64,000 nucleotides of DNA from Pempheris klunzingeri (GCF_042242105.1 NC_092014.1:4140374-4204373); one strand, 5' to 3'; shown: positions 32,701-45,090, numbered from the stretch's first letter. The notes: a model not told the origin generated them from the sequence alone. Numbers and translations: made by a program.

Positions 32701-35700
32701 GTTGAAAAGTGATTCATCGTCTGCTTTTAAATGGATTCTTATGTATCAAGAATTCTTGCATAACAGTTTCCTGATATTTTATCTCAGACTGTCAATTATT
32801 AAACTGTCTAGGGCTGCACCTAATGATCTTTTTTTTTTTTTTTTCATCGATTAGTTTACAAATTCTAAAAGACAAAAAGGTCAATCTGAGGTTCTCAGAG
32901 CCTTTAGTCATTTCTTCAAATGATTTGTTTTTGTTTTGAGTCCAAAACCCAATCAGACTCAATTGACAGTGACATAAATCAGACAAAAACCTGGAACCAA
33001 CAAATAATTGGCATTTTGCTTGAAAAAATGTAAATGTAAATTGTTGTCACTTAGGTTAGTCTGTGAAGACAAATTCTTTCAGGACTAAAAATCACAGTCA
33101 GAAAGGAGATTTTGTATCACCAACAGTATTGAAATGAATGTATGAAGGGGGTGAATGAGCCTCCATCATTGTTGCCTAATTCATCCACTTTGTCAGGAAT
33201 ACTTTCTTACTTTTCTGAATAAGTCATGTAGCACTCTCTTGTAACATCTGACCATGAAGGTGCATTAAACCTTTTTTAATAAGTGATGCAGACGCATTTA
33301 AACGCTTAAATTCAACTTGACTTCATTTGACATGGTTTTCCTCAGACTAAAGCTGGTTTTCAGCACAAGAGGGTTATCAAAGTGGTGCCGTAAACATTCA
33401 AACTTGTTATCACGGTCGAATGTTTACATCAGTGCAGCAGATCCAATTCCGAGCTGAAACCAGCTATGTAAAGCACAGCACCTTCGGCGAGTTTACTTAA
33501 GTGCGCGTTCAGAGAGCCGCGCTTCGAATAATGAGGATGCTCAGGTCCCCGACTGCTGCCAAACTGCTCTCGTAAAAGTGTTTGATATTCTTCTTGTAGC
33601 GTACGACTGAACAACTGACTGTTTCCTTCACAATTTGCTGGTGACTCCCTCCACAAATATGTCTCACATGTGTGTGTGCGGGGAATGAATTATGACATCC
33701 ATTTAGCAAATCAGCCCACTGCAGCGAGTTAGAGAGTCCTTTCATCTCCCAGCCTGACAGACGGAGATTAAACTGAGAGTCTGTGTTTGTGAAGGTCTGA
33801 ATACAGAACCAGTTATACTACAGAGGATCAGGTTGCTTTGTGTCGCCGGGGTAGGTGCTTCAGTCTGCTCCCTATGTGTGACGGCACCTACAGACGTGTA
33901 AATACACTAATATAAAGCTGTCGTGGCAACTGTCCACTGCTGCATGCATGAATACAAATGCCTCTTTGTGTGTCTGCTCAGGCCCAACATATGTCTGTGT
34001 TTCTGTGTGCGTTTGAGGTTTTGACACTTGAGGATTAAGTCGATCCTCAGCAAGAAGCATTTCATTCCCTCTCAGGCAGCCTGACAGACAGACAGACGGA
34101 CGTTGAGGCGGGCAGGTAGGAGCCCCTGAGCTGTCAGTCAGTCTGTCAGGCAGCGGTGGAAAGCAGCCACACTGACAGCTGGGCTAGTTAACCTCTTAGC
34201 CCAGTTCCTATTCCATTAAAGCAGGGAGAGTGGAAGCAGGAGGTAATTTGAGGGGGGAACTGTGTCCAATTACTAACATGCAAATCTTCTTTGAAACTCA
34301 ATTCAGAATCAAGCTTGATTTAGATTTTTCTTTTTTCTCAGTTGTCTTTAAGCCAGTGAATAGTGAATGATGGATGGGACGCACCATGTGTTCCTCTACT
34401 AGTAGGTGATCTGTTCATGTGTTCATGTGTAATTAATACTAATGCATTTCTACTTTCTTACAAAAGTCAATACATCTCTATTCACAAGTGACTCTTATTA
34501 TTTAGGGACCTGATGCAATTCTTGAGGTAACTCCATCTCTGTTTTGTGAAAATATATATATTATATATATATATATATATATAAAAGCTTTATGACACAG
34601 TGAAGCTGACCTGTTGTTGAAATAATTAATGTGCTTCAGTGCAGGAGTAGAATGAGGTCTTACAGAGCAGAACATGGCTCGTGTTTTCTGCTGGATTTTT
34701 TACTCTAAAAATGGTACATTGACATTTTCCGTGTAATTACTGTCCTGCTGACCTCCATATTAACTACAAACACATCGCACTCCCTCAGGTACCTATGAAC
34801 AGGGTTTTAATTGACATAATTGACATATATGCTCTGTGCTTCAGAGGGAGGTCTGGTTAAAGTTAATTAATACCTCGGGACAAGTCAATTTGGAATTAAT
34901 ATAACGTTATTATCAATAGCTCCCCTGTTGAGAAATAGCTCATGTAGTTATGTACATTAAGTTTGAAGATCCTGTGGTGGTTTTAATGCACAAAGATCTA
35001 CATTTAGTGATTTATGAAAATATCAACTTGAGTGCCTGATACTGACATTGTAAGAGCCATAAAATGAAGAGGGGAAAAATATAGTAAAAAGTATATTTTT
35101 TAAAGAAAGCTGAAGAGTGTGTATGTGAATGTGTGTGTGTGTGTGTTACTTGCCCTGGGACCTGTCTTTTCCATGTATCCTTCCTTCAGAAAGTTGCGGG
35201 TAAGTTTGGGTACCAGCTGAAAACAACAAGCAAGGGGATATAAGGGATAAAGAACAACAGCACGAGGCTAGGAACGGTTTCAGAACTAAATGTCCAGTTA
35301 GGAAAAAACGCTTAAGCCACCTCGATCTTAATATCTCGCTAGCACAGACTTCAAATCAGTGTCAATATCATTTTAACCTCAGTAACCACCAACAGCAAAT
35401 ACTGCAAATCTGACCATTGTGTTTGCATATGTGTGCGCTCGCTCACCTCAGAGTCCGTCGCCCCAGGAAAGGCCACCTTTAGATAGTGAAGCTGAACTGC
35501 ACGAATTGTGTTAAACCAGTCTACGATCTCCTGATGTCAGAGAGAGAGGTTAAGAGTGAGGAAATGAGTTATTCCTGTTGTTTTGTTTAGAAACTACATA
35601 CATTTAACACAGTGGTTCTTAATTCGGTCCCCTTTGACAAGATTTTGTCCCGGAGTCACCCATCTGATGTTTGCTTGTAGATGTTTTATGGCAGAAAGTG

Positions 35701-36020
35701 TATGAAACCCATGACTAAGTTAGTCATTGTGTCATTGTGGTACTTATGGATGGTACATTTAGTGAAAATAAGGACACTGATGTGCAGCTGTACAGGTAAA
35801 AAAAAACACACTGAAGTCGTACGTGTCACAAAATGATAGATATTTGAGTTTGAATGTCGTCTGATAATGGATTCCATCAATTGGCAAAAAATTGGTACAG
35901 ATGGTGTGAAAATGTTTGGAGACCCGCCCACAACAACACAAAACAGGTAGCTCACTGAGATGGATGATGAATATCTCGTGCAATTTGTGCTGCAATTGTC
36001 GCATTTTTCTTTTCACCACA

Positions 36021-36059
<39 letters not shown>

Positions 36060-39000
36060 TACAGCAATGCAGACCTTGCTGCTGTCGTGATAAACAAAGA
36101 TGTTGCGGGTGCTGTAGTCTTTGAGGTAGGTGATCTGCAGGCCGTTGGGGTTTCCTATTTTCTCAGGCTGGAAGGTCGCATTGATGGTGTCCACCTTGAT
36201 TACTGCTTTGGGCTCCTTAGCCTGCAGGACAGAGGGAGCAAAGAAGGAGAGGGGGTGTGTTTGCCTGTAAGATTTGCAGTAATCTGTCACGGATTGATCC
36301 TAAATTGCTTGAGGAGAGGGCAAACGTTTCATGCTGTCTTACATGTCTGATGATTTCAGGTTGGAGAAAGCTACAAATCAAACAGTGAAAGTGAAATGAA
36401 ACCATTTAAAAAAAAAAAAAAAGCATATCTAGATATTGTTTACACACCTGTTTGTATTTCTTTTATTCTACTTCATGTTTTGCATTCATCTTGTTTAACT
36501 GACAACCTTTTTATTCTTAGATATAATCGTCTAAAAAGTAAAACAAATATCAAAATAAATATGAATTAAACTGACTTAATAAACCTGAGATCAATGTTGT
36601 GACCAGTCAATATCAATGCTTGACAAGAAAAAAGCATAGTCATGGACTCTGCATGTATTGTATCGAGGCTTGGGGCCGTATGTTGTGTTCTTTGTAACTA
36701 TGAAAATAATTTCTAAAGCCGAATCATAATAACCATCATGTCTCACACCGACACTAATCCCAGCAAAGCAGTGCTTTAATCAGTCCTGACCTGAATTTAA
36801 ATAAGAGTCTATGGGAGCAGAATCCGTGTCTGTGTGTATCTTCTGCCCTTGACTTTAACAGAAAACCGCCACAGCTGTGCTATGTTACTAGATATGAAAA
36901 CTGATTAGATTCAGCAGACAGACAGCAGATAGAGTATTGACTCTCCCCCGGCATGAAAAAAAAAAAAAACACAGAAAGAGAAAGTGAGCCAAACTCGCTG
37001 AGAGGCAGTAACGTGGACTTGAGTCAGACTATTACATGTTCTTGAATATTTCAAACATCTCTTCTCCTGCTTTAAAAACCTAAAGCATCTGAGTGACACT
37101 TTCACTTTGAGCACCGCTGTGACTGCATGAAGATGTTTTTGTTTCCTTTGCTATAGCAGAGTCGCCATGAGAATCCAGAGTGACTGTAAAATATCAAAGA
37201 AACCTAGAGAAAAGGTAAAAAACAGAAACAATAAAAAGACATTTATATGCCAAGACATGTGCCAAAACCCACTGGAAATCCATATTTGAAAAGCGAGAGT
37301 GACCGTCTTTTTTCTAATCCCACTTCTCCTGAGCTGGTTTACTGTGACAAACAAAGAGCTCCCAGTGCCTCCAGCCCTAATTGGTCTGGGTGGTGTACAT
37401 GTTAGCGTGTTAGCGTGAATCAGCCACGCTGACGGAGAGGAGAGACTGCTGGTTAAGCTTGTCTGAGCACGCTCAGATGCAGCGGAGGGAGCAGGTATAG
37501 ATTCATGTTGTAGGCTTTTGGTAGGTATGTATGATTATAAGTTACTGTGTGTCTCTGCAGCACATAATGTGGGGGTGTTGTCTCAAGAATATCTCATGTC
37601 TTTAAAGTGTTCTCTAATTAAGGTATGTGTGTTGTGGGAGCATGTGTGTGTGTGGGTGCTGCACATATGCTGGCAGTAAACTACTGCCTTCAAACAACAC
37701 CAACTAGGACTGTCTGACTACATCAGCTTACTTGCACACATGGTTTAGTGTGGGCTGTGTGTATCGATAAAAGTGCGTGTCTAGCTGCATGTGGCCACTG
37801 AAAGTCTCGTTAAAAGCGGCTGCTTACGTCATATTTGGTGAAATACTTCAGAGTCCCTTCCCTCTCTGAGAGGACGAATCGCCTGCTGAGGAACTGCCCG
37901 TTGTCCCGCCCCCTCTTCATCAACATGCCGTCTCTAGTTCCTGCAGGACACCAGCAACGGGCTCTTGTTAGCGTGAATGTGTTTCGGTGCATGCATGCAT
38001 GCATGACTTCACTGGGAGAACACTCACACTATAGAGCCCACAGTGTTTTGTGGGACCATTTTGCTTTTTCATTTTTCTAAACTATGTGTTGTTGTTATTG
38101 ACAAAACTAAAAGTGTCTAAAATATCCTTGACCCTTGTCCTTACCCAAACCTTAATCATCACCAAACAAATATTTAGTGTTTCTTAGTTACAGTATATAT
38201 TGTGTCTATGGGAAGTCCACACAAAGATAATGACACATGGTGTGTGTGTGTGTGTGTGTGTGTGTGTGCATGCACTTGCACTCTCACCTTCCTCATATGT
38301 GAAGCTCTTCTCAGGCTCAGAGAACTCCTTCCTCTCGTACTTTGCTCTAATCCACTGCTCCCTCAACACCCTGAGCACACACAAACAGATGAGACGTCAG
38401 CAGAGCCGGCTTGTAAAAAGAGCCCACTGAAAGCAGACTAACAGACGTCGTGAGTGTTTTGTGGTAATTAAGAAAGACTGGAGAGCTAACAGCTATTCTG
38501 CAGCTGCACAAGTAGAGTAGTCAATTTGCTTGAAAGAAATTCAAGCAAATTTACTGCCTATTTCAGTAAAAGTAGAAAGTTTTTGTTAAATATATTTGAT
38601 GAGTGTTGAAGAAGAGAACTGAATGTCAAACATAACGTCCCTGTAATAACCACAGCTTTCATTCAATCTACACACACTGAGAGACTGAAAATTGTGTTTG
38701 CATTTTCTTGGTTAGTTGGTCCATTAGCTGTCCAAAAACCAAAGATCACAGATGCATCACAGAACTTCAGTAGAACAGATGAATTACAAGCTTTACTAAT
38801 AGCTCACAATGACCCAAGAGAAAAATATCTCATTCAAAATATTCTTTCTCCAACTAACATAACACCTTGTTTTAATTTCTACCATGAATTTATTCTGATG
38901 AATCTCTCAGGTTTTATTTCATGTCCTTGTCAGCCTGGTACCTGACACGTGTGTTAGCATTAATGTAAACATACTGAAGTGGTAAATGGTCTGTACTTGT

Positions 39001-39385
39001 ACAGCTCCTACATTGACAGTCACCTATTCACACATCAGTCATACAGGAGGGGTCTTATCTGAGTGGAGTTGACTATTTACTCACACACATTCACTGGCTG
39101 TGTTTTGGGAGCAACCGGGGGCTCAGTGTCTTGCCCGAGGACACTTCGACATGTGGACTGGAGGAGCCGGGAATCGAAGCCTCTATTCTCCATCTACAAC
39201 TCACGTTTATCCTCACGTGTGTGTGTGTGTGTGTGTGTGTTTGATCCTAACAGCAGAGTGACGAACGGGTTAAGGATGAATCCAGCTCATTCAGCTCTTT
39301 TTTATACACTGAACCGAGAAGGAATGAAGAGTGAGAGGCCAAGTATTTCCTCCGCACCAGTCTTCATTACTTATGATCAAAGAAG

Positions 39386-39421
<36 letters not shown>

Positions 39422-39609
39422 GAAGGGCGCGGAGATCTGAGCTGTCCTCAGGCACTTTTTTACAGATGCAGCAGTGAGCTCCTTCCAACACACACTACGC
39501 AAACGCGTCGTCAACCAGTGACACGCGAGAAGGTTTGCTCTTCTATCCAAATATTCCCAGCTTCACATTCATACAATTCCAAACATTCCTGTCTGGGAGC
39601 AGCAGCCAC

Positions 39610-39647
<38 letters not shown>

Positions 39648-40351
39648 ACAGTCATACATACAGGTAATCTGGATACTACCTGCAGGTGGCTGAGTGCAAA
39701 AAATGCCTCAGAAATGGTTTCAAAAATGCTGCTGGTTGGCTTTGATGTTATTCTCATAACACTTACTGTAACTAATGACTGATAGAGTTGTTACACATTT
39801 AGAAAGACTGTAAAATTACTTATGCAGCCATCTGTGGATTGTAAACTTTAGTGTTGGACTTGTAAAACATTAAGCAACAATATCAGGCTGTGTGTTTTAG
39901 TGTATGTAATAAAATAACAAGTTTATTATATTGTCTATTGTCTGTGGATGTGTGGCAGCTCCAAAAGCAGCTGTCAGTGATGATGTGGCCCCCCAAAAGT
40001 AATGTTTGAAACAATTGGAGTGAGTCATTTAGGAGTAATGTTACAAAATCTGGAGTATTACAGGTTTGGGAGGGGGGGGGTGTATTTCTCCAACTTTACA
40101 TGCACAAATCACAAGTTTTCATTTGGCACTGTAGAAGCAAAATACGACACTGAAGATATTTAACACTTAGAAGAGGATGAAGAGAAACAACAAAAGCTGT
40201 TAGAGACCAGAAGACATACGGGAAGGGTGAGGAACGGTTAGCGTTTGTGCTCAGGCCCAGAACAAGACGATCCTCTTTGTCGAGAATACTTCATTCACAG
40301 TGGAGAGCAGATGAAAACATTCAAGATTCTCAAACTGCAGCTGAGTAAAGA

Positions 40352-40391
<40 letters not shown>

Positions 40392-41076
40392 CTCTTGTCT
40401 GACTGTGTTTCACTTCATGAATCATATTTCAGTGTAAAATCACTCACTGAATCGATACAAGAAATTCAATGACGCAAATCAAATGCATCACACACTCTAC
40501 CTTCCCTTTTCATTACCAATAAAGATGATGAGGTGAATGCTGTTAACATTCTCTGCAATGCTTGTGCCATTATTCAACTTGGAAATAACTTTGGATAATG
40601 GCTACAGCTATAACATGGCTAGTGAGAAAATCTGCCTGGTAGTATATATACCGACGTGTCATCGAAGAGCGTAAGAATCACGGCCAAATGGTGCTCCTGG
40701 TCACCGGGGCTCAATACGTGTGTATTTAACACTGAAACATTTCAAGTACAAGCATAAGGGAAGCTGAGTGGTCTTTAAAAGCACTGAATACATCTCGGAC
40801 CACTTTGCCAAGAGTGTGAAAAGGACAGAGCTGTCAGCACTGCAGCCAGGCAACTATTGCTTCTAACTTTAAAGCGAAATACGATCTACAAAAGGTAAAT
40901 GAGAGCATGAAAGTGTTAGTCTCTTTCATAAGCAAATAGGGAAAATGACTTTCTGTTTGAATCAAGTTCTATTCAAACTTCAAAACTCATGTAACAAAAT
41001 CAGGAAACCACACAACCATGATCACACACTGGGGCAAAGAGTGTATGAAGTGTACATTAAATAGTATGTTTTTTAT

Positions 41077-41109
<33 letters not shown>

Positions 41110-44100
41110 GCTGTGGTTACTCACTGGCAGTCCTTGTGGGTTGGTTTGTAGTAGTAGACTGGAACAGCAGCCTCATGTTTACTCTTCATCAGCTCATTAC
41201 CATTCTCAGCCATGAACTAGGAAAACACACACACACATACATGGAACGAATCAGATTACTCACAGATGAATGGCACTTTGGCACGTTACCTGACAGTTTT
41301 TTGCAGTTCCAACTTTTCCATCTGCTCAACGTGAGGATAAGCCTTCATCCTAAAAATCAGTATCAGTGTTGCAATAAAGTAAAGTAATACATCAGGGAGC
41401 TAAGACAGCGAATGCAACAAATACTTTTAGGTTCAGACGTGCAAAGCGTCAACATCATTTATCATCTACTTTCTGTCAATCCCGCGCACGGTTTCAGGAA
41501 CATTGTGAAATATTCTGGGCAAGAATGCGATGTTCTAACATTTGAAGTAATTGATTTGTACTTGATTTATTTCCCCATGAAGGCTTCAAGATGGTGCTTC
41601 TCATGACGCTTCTTAATTTTGAGGATTTTAAGGTGTTTTTTTTTTTTTTTTCTGTAGAGAAAATCAGTCATCAGTCATTAGACCGGTAATATCATGTACT
41701 GTAGCAGATAAAACACTTTTATGAGGGAGGATATATGATTAAGTATCTAACTTTTCCATTTTTTCTCTCTCAGTGAAGGCACAGTAACAGTAGCTCTTGT
41801 AACATAGCTATAAATCACCTTCAGCATTTTCAAATTGACCAGGTATTTAAACTCACTTTGGTCTGTGAGAGTGGAGGACTGATGCCACTCGTATTTGACA
41901 CATTGGTATTGATCTTCTTATCTAATTCTCAGCAGAAAAGAGCATGATATTTAATGGAATATTTTGATATTTTGAGAAATAAAGAGAATAACCTATAGTT
42001 TACGTGTAGGGGAACAATCTAGTAGTAACTGAATGTTACATTTAATATTGATTGACTATTATTGCTCTCATTTTTCATGCTGTTATGAGACAAAAGCGGC
42101 TGTGTGACCACTAAAATCACTATGTAGAAGTTTCTGTCTTCCTTCCAAGTATTTCTAATCCTCACATTTACCTACTTGTTGTTTTTAAATGTCACTGTAA
42201 AGCTCTTCTTTGCCTTTGGACAGCACTTTGAATTGAATTGCCTCTGTGTTTGAAAGGTGTGATACAAATAAAGCAGCCTTCCAGAAGAGCAGTCTGGTGG
42301 ATTCGCTGTGAGCTCTCACACACACACACCTGTCCAGGAGCGTCGCCCCATAAGCACCCCCACGCTCGCTGACACATGCAGCTCATGCATTCATACAGAA
42401 TTGAGGGCACTCCCAAAGACTGGATATGTGTTATCAGGATGAAACCTCCTGAACGAGTTTATTGTAACATCGGCACTGTGGTCTCACCTGCACCTCATGG
42501 TCCTCCCAATGGGAAAGGCTCAGGGACTTGACCTTGCTAACATCAGGAATGTTGCGGTGGATCCCAGAGCAGGCCAGACAGATGAACACCCCGAGGGAGC
42601 AGGAGCCCCACGTCGGGTCTGCAGACAGGACGATGGAGAGAACAAAATTGAGGATGAGGATAAACGGGGGAGAGAGGAGGAGGGATGGGTAAGGAGGAAC
42701 AGAGAGAGACAGATGGATTGAAAGATGGAGTTCGGGGTTCTGTGCATCACTCAGAAGTAGTTGTCGGGTGTAAGGAAACCATTTTCCTCTTTGGGCTGTA
42801 ATATACAGGAGATTTGGGTTTTCTTTACTTTGGCCACAACTGTTTTAACTTCCTCACACACTTTACAGCTTGCCAATAAACAGAGCTGTGGTGTGTGTGT
42901 GTGTGAGTGTGTGTGTGAAAGACAAAGAGAGACTCTACCTTGTTCTTATCACTGCAGATCACAGATGAGAAAGAAGAACAGGGCATTCTTTAATTATCCA
43001 GTCATCCAGGTTGGAACGCAGTGTACTTGACTGGTTGACACTCGTGCCTGAATTCTTAGCTACCTTACTTTTTCACAATGCCTGAGAACAGTTGAATAAA
43101 AATGAACCAGCCTACACATACACATGCCAAGTCACCTCAGTCATGAGGAACATATGAAATGACAGGAATATGTGACCCAGGGGGGTCAATCTTGGAACTT
43201 GACAGAGAAAGCTGACTTTAACTACGGCACTTAGCCCCGTAGCACAAGTACAGCTCCTCAATAGAGCATTAGAACGTGTGTAGGCCTCATGTGCAGTCAG
43301 CCAGCCTTCCTTGGACAAATACGGCTTTAAAGTGGGAAGAGATAAGGCCTGGCTGCCTCGGGGCCGGGGTTTGGTTATATTAATTGTCATGCACTCAAAT
43401 GTAGTAATGTAGTGCATGTACTACACATGAGGGCTTGTACTGGAACGAAGCAGCGGCAGGCCAAAACTGAGCCAAGACTTTTTGGTGTCTGGTATCCTTT
43501 CCTTGAAAACGATGCATTGAGTTTGCAGTAGAGACCAAACTGATTTAAACACCACAGAAAATAGCCAACGAAATAATCTTTAAAGAAGCTGTAACTGCTC
43601 TGGCTCTATAATCTGTGGCTTTCATAAATTGCTGTCACACTTACTGCACTTTGTTTAGATAGCTAGACAGATAGAGTGCTGTGGCCATGATAGTTAAAGA
43701 GCAGCTACACTTTTCTGGTCTGATTGAACTCCATGTGATTTAGCGAGGTTAAGCTACTTTTAAAACATGTCTGTGTGCATTTATTTGTAGAATAATTTCT
43801 TAAATTCAATATAAATGTTACAGTGAAACAATTGAGCCCTAAAGGACTGTAGACTAAATGATCCAAGTAAAATTCTATTATCTTGAAGAAAGAAAAACAA
43901 CATGAAGCGTAAGACTAACTAAAGTGCATGTATTAGGTCTTATGTAGATAATCACAGTGACATTACAGTATGTTTTAGCCAGCCTGGTCTTTGTAGGGCA
44001 GCGTAGTTCTAAAAATGCACCCAAAAAGTCTCTAAATGAGCCAAAGAGGAGCTCCACAGGGAGGTAAAAGGCATGGGGTGAGGGTGTGTGTCTTCCACTC

Positions 44101-44556
44101 TGCATGTTAAGACTTGTTGAGCTCAAAGTTTCCTCAGCTTCCACCACAGAGCTTCACCTGCACTGTTACCTTCTAGTGCTCTGGGAAAGAGTTCCCTAAC
44201 TCACCTTGCCACATATTTAGGGTCAGGATAACAGAATGTTAAGAAAGGGGGCGACTGGCACATTTAGTTCCATGAATGATCAAGCAGCACGTAGTTCTGT
44301 GGGCTGCAAAGGTTGAAGGGTGAAAAACCCTAAGTGTTTTAATGATTACCTTCCCCATGTTGGCACAGGGCAGAGCCCCACACCTACAGCACGCCACGTT
44401 CCCGCTCAACTCAACACATTTCCTCCTTCACTACATTTACCAGCTACATAAGACAATCTGTATCTTACCAGGTGCGCCGCAGTCTGCGCAGGTGTCATTT
44501 CCAGGATTCTGCAGGATCTCCCTCAGAGCTCGGGTTGCTCTCTCATTTGTCGACAT
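29745..44556 (-). CDS. adap1: ArfGAP with dual PH domains 1 (centaurin-alpha-1)
   Basis: Eleven coding exons in transcript order: 44469-44556, 42488-42618, 41125-41216, 38288-38370, 37828-37940, 36075-36221, 35447-35530, 35154-35216, 32525-32596, 30858-31089, 29745-29773. Joined length is 377 aa (human ADAP1 374). The ArfGAP zinc finger is C23-x2-C26-x16-C43-x2-C46, followed by GIHR with the catalytic arginine R51. PH1 spans about 132-232 (KRGRDNGQFL, FQPEKIG, GLQITYLKD) and PH2 about 256-360 (GYMEKTGP, KKRWFTLD, TPDRGFLFTCETESDQ). The family binds PI(3,4,5)P3 and inositol tetrakisphosphate and acts as an Arf6 GAP at the plasma membrane. The tail PQEYTMEAMFKHRH resembles ADAP1 (KHKP end), not ADAP2. 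Intron 8 uses a GC donor and exon 6 a weak GTCTGC donor. Confidence 0.95.
30061..30165. repeat. teleost interspersed repeat fragment
   Basis: Contains the common teleost motif GGATGGATTGCCATGAGATT followed by TTTGTACAGTTATTCATGGT. I recognise the motif from many fish genomes but cannot name its family. Confidence 0.55.
31400..31480. repeat. teleost interspersed repeat fragment (ATTAATC type)
   Basis: A short piece with GATTAATCTGCTAATCATTTTC and GAAATGGTGAAAA, typical of the dispersed GCTGCAACTAACGATTA family in fish. It lies in an adap1 intron. Confidence 0.45.
32808..32950. repeat. teleost interspersed repeat (GGGCTGCA...CGATTAG type)
   Basis: Begins with AGGGCTGCACCTAATGAT, a T-run, CATCGATTAGTTT, and ends near GAGTCCAAAACCC. 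It is a second, longer member of the family seen at 31400. It lies in an adap1 intron. Confidence 0.55.
34551..34584. repeat. (TA)n microsatellite
   Basis: About 16 TA units with one phase slip, in the adap1 intron between exons 8 and 9. Confidence 0.93.
35131..35146. repeat. (GT)n next to the adap1 exon 8 GC donor
   Basis: On the transcript this is a short (CA)n run beginning about 7 nt after the GC donor of intron 8. Confidence 0.9.
35152..35154 (-). promoter_or_regulatory. non-canonical GC 5' splice site, adap1 intron 8
   Basis: The exon ends CCC AGG and the intron begins GCAAGT, the classical consensus around GC-AG introns (AGG|GCAAGT). Neighbouring GT dinucleotides (GTCCCA upstream, GTAACA four bases downstream) would shift the frame of exon 9, which must start at CAC in phase 0. 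Confidence 0.85.
36017..36056. repeat. (CA)n next to the adap1 exon 6 donor
   Basis: On the transcript this is a (UG)n run starting about 18 nt after the weak GTCTGC donor of exon 6. Confidence 0.93.
38240..38268. repeat. (GT)n next to the adap1 exon 4 donor
   Basis: On the transcript this is a (CA)n run starting about 19 nt after the GTGAGA donor of exon 4. Confidence 0.93.
38979..39187. repeat. teleost interspersed repeat (TAAATGG...GACACTTCGACATG)
   Basis: Starts GGTAAATGGTCTGTACTTGTA and ends with GTGTCTTGCCCGAGGACACT, TTCGACATGTGGACTGGAGG and AGCCGGGAATCGAA. This is a very widespread non-coding repeat of fish genomes, here with its middle missing. It lies in adap1 intron 3. Confidence 0.75.
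39217..39240. repeat. (GT)n microsatellite
   Basis: Twelve units directly after the preceding interspersed repeat, in adap1 intron 3. Confidence 0.92.
39390..39416. repeat. (GT)n microsatellite
   Basis: About 13 units in adap1 intron 3. Confidence 0.92.
39614..39643. repeat. (CA)n microsatellite
   Basis: About 15 units in adap1 intron 3. Confidence 0.92.
40352..40389. repeat. (CA)n microsatellite
   Basis: About 19 units in adap1 intron 3. Confidence 0.94.
41079..41108. repeat. (GT)n next to the adap1 exon 3 donor
   Basis: On the transcript this is a (CA)n run starting about 16 nt after the GTGAGT donor of exon 3. Confidence 0.93.
41930..42144 (+). repeat. dispersed repeat, copy 1 (adap1 intron 2)
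   Basis: From CAGCAGAAAAGAGCATGAT to TAGAAGTTTCTGTCTTCCTT this segment matches 45994-46222 almost base for base, in the same orientation. It includes AGTTTACGTGTAGGGGAACA. Its family is not recognised. Confidence 0.93.
42200..42275 (+). repeat. SINE/LINE-tail-like fragment
   Basis: Contains CAGCACTTTGAATTGAATTG, CCTCTGTGTTTGAAAGGTG and ATACAAATAAAG, the usual 3' end of a widespread teleost retroelement tail. No tRNA-like head is visible. Confidence 0.5.
42890..42917. repeat. interrupted (GT)n microsatellite
   Basis: Two GT runs separated by GA, in adap1 intron 1. Confidence 0.85.
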
Positions 44557-44585
44557 TTCAGTGTTCAGATCGGTTATTCCTCCGC

Positions 44586-44590
<5 letters not shown>

Positions 44591-44615
<25 letters not shown>
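44591..44615. repeat. (GA)n in the adap1 leader or proximal promoter
   Basis: About 12 GA units ending in a G-run, 35 bp upstream of the start codon; (CU)n if transcribed. Confidence 0.9.
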
Positions 44616-44619
<4 letters not shown>

Positions 44620-44874
44620 AAGGCCAGAGAGAGGAGAGGGTGGAGTGAGGTGGGGGGGTTAAGGTGTGTCTCCTCGGGCTCAACTCCCCTGCTTGAGTTA
44701 ACGGGCTGCGGGCAAGTCCGCACAGGTCTGCGCCCTCAGCTCAGGTGAGCTGCGCCTCCAATGGAAGCAGAAAACAAAGACAAATCAAGTCCTCTTCGTT
44801 AAACTTGTCACGAAAACGTCCATGCTGTCTCCTCTGCTGCTGGCGCTCCTCAGGTGGCCCGTGGGGCCTCCTCC

Positions 44875-44895
44875 TGTCTGTCTGTCTGTCTGTCC
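44875..44895. repeat. (CTGT)n tetranucleotide repeat
   Basis: Five units within the GC-rich region upstream of adap1. Confidence 0.85.
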
Positions 44896-45088
44896 AAAGT
44901 CTGGAGCCAAACTAACTCAGCCCCGGCGGAGCGCAGCTGTGCGTCAGCGCGCGGGCACGGACGCATGAAAGGCTGCACCACTAGGAAGTGAAATGCAGAG
45001 GCTGTTCAAACTTGCTTTTCCGCATTGTTCGAGGTTAGGCCACGATGTGAAGCACTGCAGCACCAATTGCGCAGCAGCAGTTACCTGA

Positions 45089-45090
<2 letters not shown>

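Larger units (their letters stand above)
44557..45000 (-). promoter_or_regulatory. adap1 5' UTR and GC-rich promoter region
   Basis: The ATG has adenine at -3. Upstream, the sequence from about 44690 to 44980 is rich in C+G and CpG (for example GGCGGAGCGCAGC and TCAGCGCGCGGGCACGGACG), unlike its surroundings. This suggests a CpG-island promoter. A (GA)n run lies 35 bp upstream of the ATG, so the transcript leader probably carries (CU)n. No TATA box is obvious. CpG counts were judged by eye. Confidence 0.5.

Noticed and set aside
35613..35680. CAGTGGTTCTTAATTCGGTC as a hAT terminus
   Set aside because: Similar to Charlie-type ends, but no matching inverted end or 8-bp duplication was found nearby.
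37970..38005. GCATGCATGCATGCATG palindromic run
   Set aside because: A short tandem ATGC repeat, self-complementary by nature; no further structure.
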